Assembly: GCA_018340805.1 (NCBI GenBank)
Contig: JACMZG010001863.1
Coordinates: 52,838,303-52,902,302, forward strand
Source of the DNA: Microvelia longipes
Taxonomy: Eukaryota > Arthropoda > Insecta > Hemiptera > Veliidae
Direction: 5' to 3'
Length of the DNA: 64,000 nt
Numbering within the stretch: position 1 is the first letter of the stretch; each line of letters starts with the position of its first letter. Below are positions 1 through 8,200 of this stretch, one piece after another. The position numbers and the translations under genes were made by a program. Under the pieces are notes generated by a model. It made no database searches. It had not been told where the DNA came from and worked only from the letters and a program-made list of their open reading frames with translations.

Positions 1-249
1 TATTTTTTCTTTCCTGCTAGTTATAAGCTCAGGGGTGGTTCTCTACGCCAGATTTATGAAAAATTTGGTCATAATATTTACAGGACAATAGAGTAGTCCT
101 GTATTGTGCTTTGATTTGTATTTTTAACATTCTCCTATATAAGTTATTGTAATTTTGTACTGATTATTTGGTTGTATTTAAAAACAAAGGTGGTTAAATT
201 GTTTCACAATTTAACCTATAGGGGCCCCTCTAGTAATAATATCTCTATG
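1..249 (+). mobile_element. MITE copy, truncated by the window edge (CATAGAGATA family)
   Basis: The right end (about 200-249) reads as the inverse of CATAGAGATA followed by a GGGGCCCCT stretch. It matches the ends of two fuller copies at 29318-29635 and 29653-29972. The internal stretch around 105-180 also matches those copies (an ATTTGTATTTTTAACATTCT stretch followed by ATATAA). No coding capacity is visible. The family is non-autonomous with terminal inverted repeats; the superfamily is not determined. Confidence 0.6.
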
Positions 250-344
250 CTTTTACATAAGTGCTCCCTCTTAGTATTAATTTCTTTGAATGTAAATTAT
301 TGCAAACAAATATTTGGATTAATAAAGGTTTAAATTTTATAAAA

Positions 345-420
345 GGGTTTCTTCTGCTGACAGTTGAGTTAAATAGTTTCTACTGCTGACAGTTGATTTA
401 AATAGTTTCTACTGCCTGGA
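345..420. repeat. Short tandem repeat, about 28-bp unit, 2-3 copies
   Basis: The phrase TTTCTACTGCTGACAGTTGA and close variants recur with about 28-bp spacing. The array lies between the MITE remnant and the LINE remnant. Confidence 0.6.
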
Positions 421-472
421 TGGGTTACCGCTAAAATGTTTTAATTGTCTGAGGAGGAACGAAGCGAGTATT

Positions 473-787
473 TTATTTATCTGAGAGTAAAGATAAGTTG
501 CTGATTTTTGTATTTTCTGTAAGGTAAATACTTAAGAAAGAATGACTTGACCATTCTTTTGCATTCAGCAATTTTAACTTCATATTATCTTCCAGACTTT
601 TAGTGTCTATGGCTTTTTGAAGGAATGTGGAATCATCAGTGTAGACAATATGTTGGTAGATGATAAACAGTGAGTCATTGATCAACATTGAAATACGAAT
701 GGATCCTAAGACCGAGCCTTGAGGGACTCCATATTTAACTTTCACTAAATTTAACTTCTGTAAATTACTGCAAATGGCATTCAACAT
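473..787 (-). pseudogene. Non-LTR retrotransposon reverse-transcriptase fragment
   Basis: The minus-strand translation contains YGVPQGSVLG, the conserved RT motif 4/B, followed about 30 residues later by YTDDSTF, a variant of the YADD catalytic box. This is the palm domain of a LINE-type RT (Jockey/CR1-like range). About 100 residues remain, against roughly 250 for a complete RT domain, and the expected PLLF-type stretch after the GVPQGS box is altered (SIRISML). No endonuclease or ORF1 is visible nearby. It is a dead remnant. Confidence 0.8.
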
Positions 788-924
788 CTATTAATACTAA
801 TAAATAGACAGCTAGACCAGCTCCTTCTAGCTGTTTACTATATTAATTTTTTTATGCATGTTTTACTTGTAATTGGGAGAATTGATGTATTCCGTAATAA
901 AGTTTATTTGTATTTGTATTATTA
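788..924 (+). repeat. Probable LINE 3' tail (AATAAAG plus TTTGTA repeats)
   Basis: The segment ends AATAAAGTTTATTTG followed by repeated TTTGTATT, a simple-repeat tail typical of CR1/Jockey-like LINE 3' ends. It contains no ORF. Its link to the opposite-strand RT fragment at 473-787 is unclear, since the orientations differ. Confidence 0.35.
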
Positions 925-927
925 TAA

Positions 928-1225
928 TTAAGATTATTTACACAAAAGTCCTATATTTTTTTAACATATAATAATTACTAAGCTTTCGACTAAAAATTAG
1001 TCATCATCAGAGTTTAACATAATATAAAATATAAAAGACAATTTAAAAACTACTTCATATTGCACCTTGGTATGGGTAGGTATAGGTGCAATATAAAGTA
1101 GTTTGTAAATTGTGTTTTTTTATTTTATACAATGTTAATCTCTTATGACTAATTTTTAGTCAAAAGCTTAGTTAATTATTATATATTAAAAAATAAAGGA
1201 CTTCTGTGTAATTAATCTGTTTTTA
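928..1225. mobile_element. Foldback MITE with hammerhead-like arms, copy 1
   Basis: The outer ends are inverse copies (AGATTATTTACACAAAAGTC near 931 and its complement near 1200-1218). Inner inverse segments include AAGCTTTCGACTAAAAATTA at 980-999 and its partner at 1143-1170, and the phrase CTACTTCATATTGCACC with its complement around 1050-1105, so the whole element folds into one hairpin. Related copies lie at 34200-34513 and, rearranged, near 52885-53290. The complement of 982-1010 has a CTGATGA...GAAA core (see findings). Confidence 0.75.
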
Positions 1226-2040
1226 GGTACTTCTTTAGATAATTACTCCCCCAGATGGTTACTCCCCAAAAGGGAGTAACCAAGGATTGGATGTAGATAG
1301 TTACTCCCTAATAACAAAGTAAGAAAAATAAAGGTTTAAGGGCAAAAATGTATGTGAAAAACAAAGAAAGAAGAAAATGGGCACTTTCATAGAAAAGGGA
1401 CCCTCAAACAGTGGTCCTTTTTTATATAAGTTCCCTTTGGGTGACATTATAGACAAAGTATTGAATATAATAAATTTATTAAAAATAAACTGGAGATATT
1501 TAACCTCTAATCGGACAGGATGTGAAAATACATGGACCAATGAGGGACCCAATTTCTATGAAAGTATTAGAAAAGGAATATTAGAATAAACGTATTGAAA
1601 TAAAATAAATATTATAAAGAAAGAATACATATATATGTGATAAACTCATAAATAAATAGGCAAATATATATTCAAAATTAAAATAATAATTATGAAATAT
1701 ACTTAAATTGATAATAAAGCAATAAATAATTATAAATAAATAATGTGTAAGTAATTATAAAGAGTTGAAGTAAAAATATAAAACGCCAAAACCTAAAACT
1801 ACGATAAATAGACAACAGAGAAGCAAATTTGATACAAGCAGAATTCATAACAGAGCTACAGAAACATGAAAGTAAAGACATTGAAATGTTTTACTTACTT
1901 TGAAAACACTTGCATAATTATGATATCAATTCGATTTTACTTAATTCAATAAAACGTTCACAATGAGATTTCCACGGTCAATTAAAAATGAACTGTGATT
2001 TTTTTTACAGAAAGACTAAAGATGTTAACAGATTTAAGGA

Positions 2041-2157
2041 TGTTGAAAATATAAATAGATAGTTGACAGATAGAAAAATAATTAAGTATAAATTGTCATG
2101 TAATGTCAAATATATTTCATTCTTACTCAGGAATCCAAAGCGTTTCATTTTTTAACA
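2041..2157 (+). repeat. 5' LTR of the gag-only retroelement
   Basis: A 117-bp repeat starts TGTTGAAAATATAAATAG and ends TTTTTTAACA, so it begins TGTT and ends AACA as LTRs do. Its first about 110 bases recur, identical by eye, at 4340-4449. It is very short for an LTR. It is followed after 2 bp by a tRNA-complementary primer-binding site. Confidence 0.8.
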
Positions 2158-2159
2158 AT

Positions 2160-2178
2160 TGGCGATCGTGACAGGACT
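2160..2178 (+). promoter_or_regulatory. Primer-binding site, tRNA-Arg type
   Basis: TGGCGATCGTGACAGGAC lies 2 bp after the 5' LTR. It is complementary, with one mismatch, to the 3' end of an insect tRNA-Arg (…CACGGTCGCCA). The same primer class is known from mdg1/412-type LTR elements. This is strong support for a reverse-transcribed LTR element. Confidence 0.8.
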
Positions 2179-2336
2179 TAGTGAAGAACCTAATTCAATC
2201 AAGAGAAACGTTTTGTTAGCTACATCTCTCTTAAGGCTATAAAAATATTGGAGGTGTAGAAGAAGTTAAATTTAATTTATTGAAAATATTGCACAGTAAG
2301 TAGAACATTTGCAGTTTAAATTGATAATTAATAAAG

Positions 2337-3956
2337 ATGAAGCTGATAGATGTTTATGAGATAGAACGGCGTATAGTAAGAAGAACATTTGAAGAACAGT
2401 ACCAATTATTAGTGAGGGGAAAAGCAAACATTGGTGCTGTAAGTCTTATTTTGGAAAACAAGTACAATAGATTGTGGGATCTTGATAATAAAATACATAG
2501 CTTAAGAGAAAAAGGTTCCATACATGAAGAACTTAAGTTTAAAGAAAATTTAACCTTACTAAAACTGAGAGCTAAATTAATAAAAGTGATTGACAATACA
2601 TATGAAAGAGTGTCCGTCCAAGAAAAGGCTCAGCCTAGTAATGAAAATTATACAGAAGTAGAACGTTCGGTCGGTAATATAGAATTTAACGAGAAGTCTA
2701 CAGATTTGTGTAAAGATAAAAAAGAGGCCATTGTTAAGTCTACCGTGAAAGACAATATGTCATTATGTATCAATGAAGTCAAGAATAAGAGTACTGAACA
2801 TGGTTATGCGCAAGATTCAGTACTTGGATCTTCTGTAGAACATGCTGAGGTCATAAGATGTTATTTAAATTTGGACAATTGGATTAGTGTTGGTACTAAT
2901 TCAAAAGAAATTGAAACTAAATGTTCGGAATCAACTAATGAAATAATCTCAGTGGAGGAAGATAATAATGAAAAGCAAGTTTGGTGTGATACTAATAGTA
3001 AAGAAATTAGTCATCATAGTGAAGAAAACGAGACAATAGCTGATCAGACATTAGCAGATGAAGTAAAATTAAGCGCTGACAAATTTGCAGTAAGTTGGGA
3101 GTTAGATAGAAAGAGTTCTAGGTCAAAAGATTGTTTAGATGTAGGTAGTATAGGTAGAAGGATTTTGTCAGAAGGTAGTGTATTAGCAAGGTTTGATTTG
3201 AATAAAGTTAGCAATGTGACAAAACATTATGATGATAGTTCAGTTAGAGAATACATAGCAGATTCGTTCAAAAATAATTTAGATAGTCGTGGAGATCGAA
3301 ATAGTGATAGATTAAGGTTTGTAAGTTCTGAATCGAGCTCAGGTAGAAGTGGAAACAAAGATAGTAAAGAAGTTAGGTCAGAACGAAGTAAGTCAGTAAG
3401 AAGTAAGTCCTTTAGTATAGGTTGTGAAAACATTAGGCCTGAAAGAAGTCAGTCAGTTAGGTCCTTTAGTATAGGTCGTGAAAACATTAGGTCTGAAAGA
3501 AGTGAGTCAGTTAGATATGTAAATAAAGGTAGTAAAAAATGTGGGTCTCAAAGTAGAAAGTTAGTCAGTTATTTAAAAAAATTGAGTAAGATAGTTCATT
3601 TTGATCATTTCAGAAATAAGTCAGTTAATATATCTCGAAGAAGTCAAGGTAGAAATAAAAGAGTTTGTAATTTTGTAAGTTGTAAGTCTTCTATTACCAC
3701 TAAGTCTTTACGTTATTCAGTTAGATATAATAATTTAGTTTGTTCAGTTAGTTGTCTAGATAGAGGTAGACGCACAAGTAGGTATTTAATTAAGTATTTC
3801 AGTTGTTCAGATGTAGAGAGGGTAAAATATGTATGGTTGGTAACTAAGTCTGTTGTAGTTAAAAATAATAATTTTTGTGGAAAAAAGTTACCTCCACAGA
3901 TCTTCTATTCTCCAGGTTTGACTATTTCGTCATTGAGATTGTTGGATGAAAACTAA
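2337..3956 (+). CDS. Gag-like protein of a pol-less LTR retroelement, 539 aa
   Basis: A single uninterrupted ORF starts at a real ATG 160 nt after the primer-binding site and ends 383 nt before the 3' LTR. Residues 1-95 are charged and probably helical (motifs LENKYNRLWDLDNKI and LLKLRAKLIKVI), a style seen in BEL/Pao and some gypsy Gag N-termini. The middle is acidic and Ser-rich. Residues about 280-420 are Arg/Ser-rich with short repeats (RPERSQSVRSFSIGRENI and a variant). The C-terminal 120 residues are basic with scattered Cys, but I see no CCHC knuckle. No protease, RT, RNase H or integrase motif occurs between the LTRs. Function is inferred only from position and style: probably a nucleic-acid-binding structural protein of a non-autonomous element. 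An unrelated captured gene is the alternative. Confidence 0.6.
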   Translation: MKLIDVYEIERRIVRRTFEEQYQLLVRGKANIGAVSLILENKYNRLWDLDNKIHSLREKGSIHEELKFKENLTLLKLRAKLIKVIDNTYERVSVQEKAQPSNENYTEVERSVGNIEFNEKSTDLCKDKKEAIVKSTVKDNMSLCINEVKNKSTEHGYAQDSVLGSSVEHAEVIRCYLNLDNWISVGTNSKEIETKCSESTNEIISVEEDNNEKQVWCDTNSKEISHHSEENETIADQTLADEVKLSADKFAVSWELDRKSSRSKDCLDVGSIGRRILSEGSVLARFDLNKVSNVTKHYDDSSVREYIADSFKNNLDSRGDRNSDRLRFVSSESSSGRSGNKDSKEVRSERSKSVRSKSFSIGCENIRPERSQSVRSFSIGRENIRSERSESVRYVNKGSKKCGSQSRKLVSYLKKLSKIVHFDHFRNKSVNISRRSQGRNKRVCNFVSCKSSITTKSLRYSVRYNNLVCSVSCLDRGRRTSRYLIKYFSCSDVERVKYVWLVTKSVVVKNNNFCGKKLPPQIFYSPGLTISSLRLLDEN

Positions 3957-4339
3957 GAACATAGTAGATAGTTTTTTTATGGTTCTTGTTCTATTAGTTG
4001 TTATGATGTCTTGGTGTTAGGAGTGCTCACTTACTTGTAGGAAGTTTAAAAAATGAAAATTAAATGTTTTGGTCTAGGATAAAAAGAAAATTTTGGAGTT
4101 CTAGTTTGTATTTAGTTTTGATTTTACTTTTAGTAACTTTTATGATTTAAAATTTAATTTGCGCTAGAAATCTTTGTATATTATTGTTGGAAGTTTTTTG
4201 TTTACATGACAACTTGATAGTTTATTTTAAAAAAGTAGTTACTTTCATTGATAAAGTATTTTTGGGAAATATATTGAAATATAATAAAGGTTAATGTGAA
4301 CAATATAGTGTAATCGTAGGAACATCTGGGTGTGGAGGA
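3957..4339 (+). other. 3' untranslated part of the gag-only element, with weak polypurine tract
   Basis: No ORF is seen. The sequence just before the 3' LTR (GGGTGTGGAGGA, 4328-4339) is purine-rich and sits where a polypurine tract for plus-strand priming should lie. Confidence 0.5.
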
Positions 4340-4464
4340 TGTTGAAAATATAAATAGATAGTTGACAGATAGAAAAATAATTAAGTATAAATTGTCATGT
4401 AATGTCAAATATATTTCATTCTTACTCAGGAATCCAAAGCGTTTCATTTTTTTTTTTTTTTTTT
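4340..4464 (+). repeat. 3' LTR, terminus replaced by a T tract
   Basis: 4340-4449 repeats the 5' LTR with no difference seen by eye, which implies a recent insertion. The expected TTTTTTAACA end is replaced by about 20 T followed by GTTAAA. The 5 bp before the 5' LTR (AAGGA) are not repeated after the 3' LTR, so no target duplication is visible. The T tract may reflect a damaged end or a homopolymer assembly problem. Confidence 0.75.
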
Positions 4465-5066
4465 GTTAAAATTGAATGAAAATGTCAAACAAAAATTTCA
4501 AATGTCATTAAATAATTGTAAATATGGAAAAAATACATAACTTGGTACAAATAAAATTATGGAGCATGAAGTTATGTAATAAAAGATAGCGTTGTACGGG
4601 CAACTATCTGAAAAGGTTACTCCCTTCATAGCGAGGTGGGGAGTAACCATCTAAAGAAGGTTACTCAAAGACCTTCTTTAATGGTTACTCCCCTTAGTTA
4701 AGATGCCATATCTTATATATATCTATTCTAACCCCAACAAAAGCCCCAATGCTTTTCTACATCCCCATAAAGATCTACATAAAGATTAGTAATAAAATCA
4801 AAAAACTAAGGGGAGTAACCAAAAAGGGAGTAACCAGTCTGATCTGTCAAAGGGAGTAACAATCTAAAGAAGGTCACATAGATAAAAAAAATCAGTATAG
4901 TACTCCCCTAAAAGGGAGTAACTATCTAAAAAAGTGCCTATTTTTATTTATTATTTTTATAAGTTGAGAAAAAGAAACTTTTTAATTATAATTATTGTTA
5001 ATTTTCTACTTATATTGTCTAGAATACTAAATTACATATTATAGTTCTTTGCATTTTGATGTTAAG

Positions 5067-5233
5067 GTATGACAATGGAGACATTTACTCTGGATACTAC
5101 AAGGATGGGTTGGAGAATGGTCATGGTATGAAGAAATGTGGTAAATTTCCAATATCTGATGCTTCTGTTTATGTTGGAGAATGGCAAGCTGGTCAGAGAC
5201 ATGGTTATGGAGTTATTACTAGCATTGGAACTG
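5067..5233 (+). CDS. ALS2: ALS2 MORN exon 1 of the window
   Basis: The acceptor TTAAG and donor GGTGAG frame the exon. It codes two MORN-type repeats, including YDNGDIYSGYYKDGLENGHG and VYVGEWQAGQRHGYG. The exon begins with the third base of a codon and ends in phase 1. An in-frame ATG just upstream (5059) would lie in the intron, so it is not taken as a start. Confidence 0.85.
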
Positions 5234-8200
5234 GTGAGTTGCTTTAACTATTATTGGTTGATGTAAATCAACACCCTAGATATTCAGGTATCATCTCTAG
5301 ACTAGATATTCAGGTATCATCTCTAGACTAGATATTCAGGTATCATCAACACCCTCTAGACTAGATATTCAGGTATCATCAACACCCTCTAGACTAGATA
5401 TTCAGGTATCATCAACACCCTCTAGACTAGATATTCAGATATCATCAACACCCTCTACACTCTAAGTGTGCTTAGAGTACACTTGGATCATAACGGCTGC
5501 AACTACCACTTGAGGTGGTTCCCGCAGGGGTTATCCCTGATGAGCTACAAGGCTCTTAACGGGTATTCTCATTATTATTATTATTATTTAATGGAAAAAA
5601 ATAATCCTATTTTCTAAACAAACAATCTTATAAACATCTATAAAGAAGAAAAAAATGTTCATAAATAAGTTCAACATTGCCCTGTTATTACATTCTTTAT
5701 AAACATGTCTCTTTATATAAACATATTATTTGTTATGTCTGCCTCCGTGGCCGTGATCATAAGGCATTAGATTTCTGCACTGGAGGTCCGGGGTTCCCAG
5801 CCCGGGCTATGCTCTAAGATTTTATGTATAGTATTTGTATTAAAATGATTTCGCCAACTTTAATTAATTCTTAGAGTGTAGTAGATGCAACCTAAAATGG
5901 TGAATACCCTGATGGGCCGAAAGGCCCTAAAACGGGCCTTTTATTTTATTTTATTATTTGTTATTGTTTTTTGTTGTTATTGTTTGTTGTTGTTTTTGTT
6001 GTTCGTTATTTGTTGTTATGTTGTTATTATTTATTGTTATGGTATTATATATATACATAAACATGTTATTTATATTCTTTATAAACATAAACGTCTCCAT
6101 TTAATACTTATAACAACATTGGAACCGAGTCCGGTAGCTCAGTGGTAGAGCGCTCGCCTTTTGACCTGGAGGTCGAGGGTTCAAATCCAGCTGGATTAGT
6201 CAGTGAAAGTGATGGCGGCGACACGAGTAACGTAAGTGACTAGGAACAAAGTGCTCGGTTCTTGAAGACAGACGTCTCCTAATAGCACTGCGGAGTTTTG
6301 ACTTTCAGGTCAGGGCTATAGAATGAGTTTGTGCACGCTGACATCTGGGTGCTGGGTCCTTTGTCGGGTGGCGCTGGACTGGCCAGAGCGGTGAGCCTAG
6401 CTTGGAGTCTGGTGATGCTAGTGGAACTGATGAGATTGGTGGGACTGGAAGGACGAGGTCAAGTGAGACTAATGTGATCAGAGGAGCTAGTAAGACTAGA
6501 TGAAACAAGCACACAGTGAACTAGTAGTCGGCGCTAGCCAGAGCGGTGAGCCTAGCCAGAGTCTAGCTGGTCTAGATGAACTAGGCACACGGTGAACTAG
6601 TCGCAGACACTAGCCAGAGCAGTGAGTTTGGATAGAGTCTGGTCGGGCTGGATGAACTGGACACACTGTGAACTGGTTATATGTGCTACCATGTACGGAG
6701 GGGGGCTTCCTCGATGATTGGATGTGCACAAACTCAGGGGCTAATGTTGAGTGAGATTTGAGTGAGGGGAAAACGCTAAATGACCCTACGGGTTAAAGCG
6801 TAAAAAAACAAAAAAAAAAAACATTGAACTATTGTTGTTTATGCAAATAGCCCCTGTTTTAGGACCACCTAAAACCAGGAAGTTGGAACACTGTGTCCTT
6901 TGCCCCTACTCCTGTTGTATGAATTTTGACATCACTTAAGTTTTAATATTTAGTCAAGTAATAAGATGATTTATTTTATTTTAGGTGAAAAGTACTTAGG
7001 ATGCTGGACCAATAACATGAGGAATGGTTCTGGGTTGATTGTTAACTTGGATGGAATTTACTATGAAGGGACTTTTGAAAAAGATGTTCTCACAGTAAAT
7101 ATGCTTACATTTTTACTTTTTCATCGTTTATGCAAGTCATTTATATACATAAAGTATTCGGAGAGTCATTCATATTGTTTTTACACTTATAGTTTGGACT
7201 AAAAATCCATAAACGCGGTTCACTTGAATTATCCGTTTTTGGTTTTTTAGACCTTTTGAGTGGTTTTTACTGTTTTTATCCGTTATCATTGTAGCCCCCA
7301 GTGTGTTTATGCTAGAGAGTTGAAACTTGGAACAAAAATCAATCTTTTGGTTTATTGAGCTATTCCCCCTCTACTTCCAAAATTGGTATTAATATATCGT
7401 TAGTGTTACTTAAATCGAAGTTTACATACACTTAATATTATTCCATTAGTCAAGACTTTTAAAGCGATATATTATTTATCCAGATTGAACAATTTCTAAA
7501 ATATCCAAATTGGGAAGTGGGGGGGTATTTTTGTTTTGGAAAATTTGTCTCTGGGGAAAAATTAAACAATTTTATGAAGAATGCTTTCTTTTTTTTGAAA
7601 AGTCAAAATTAAGTCTACTTGAATCTTTGCTCATTTTTCAAAAATTGCAGTTTTTGTGTCTTCCATTAAAAATAAAAATATGATTAATCTTAGTTTGAAA
7701 ACACGCAGCAGCTTTTATGAAGAATGTATTGTTAAGTCCATTTGGGGACACCATGTATATGTTTGTGTCCCATAGAGTAATATAGTATAACTATATGCTA
7801 GGTTATTAAAGCTGGTTTTGTTGTAAATATTGCAGGGTCATGGAGTCATGGTCCTAGAAGATGGCAGCCACTATGAAGGAGAGTTAAAGGAAGCTGGATA
7901 TTTTGCTGGCAAAGGTGTCCTCACATTTAGTTCAGGAGACAGGTTTGTCATTTATTTTTCAATAATGCTGATTTACTGGCCTTAAAGATGAACTTTAATG
8001 GGCTGAATTTTTTCTGATCACTTCAAAATTATCCTTGAATTAATTACAATAAATACACAATTTATTTTCAAACTAAAATGTATATGTTAGGTTTTTAATT
8101 CTAACCATTAACCAGTAGCTCAATGGTAGGGTGCTTTCCTTACAATCTAGAGTTTGGAGAGGCCAGCCAACCCAGCCTTGATTTTACATGGTTTTCTTTG

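Larger units (their letters stand above)
1226..4938. mobile_element. TIR transposon with GGGAGTAAC subterminal repeats, split by an LTR element
   Basis: The left end GGTACTTCTTTAGATA and the right end (complement GGCACTTTTTTAGATA) are terminal inverted repeats. They are followed by clustered subterminal GGGAGTAAC motifs in both orientations (1243-1310, 4615-4925). The flanks TGTTTTTA (1218-1225) and TATTTTTA (4939-4946) match at 7 of 8 positions, consistent with an 8-bp target duplication (hAT, P and Merlin groups make 8-bp duplications). The left 450 bp match the shorter relative at 9815-10508. Removing the LTR insertion (2041 to about 4460) leaves about 1.3 kb with no transposase, so it is non-autonomous. 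Confidence 0.75.
5234..6984. other. ALS2 intron with minisatellite and SINEs
   Basis: The intron holds a tandem array, two SINE-like units and one long SINE (listed separately). The remaining stretches (5590-5735, 5950-6125, 6830-6984) are AT-rich with no signal beyond the 3' splice site, a T-rich stretch ending TTTTAG. Confidence 0.7.

Noticed and set aside
2354..2596. Minus-strand ORFs opposite the gag-like gene (also 3227-3433)
   Set aside because: Shadows of the long plus-strand ORF with no family features.
5885..6148. Membrane-like ORF of 87 residues
   Set aside because: T-rich SINE tail and AT-rich spacer translated as Leu/Phe/Val; not a gene.
6128..6198. Intact tRNA gene
   Set aside because: A and B boxes are good, but the segment is the head of a 690-bp SINE with an A tail and target duplication, and the acceptor-stem ends do not pair well.
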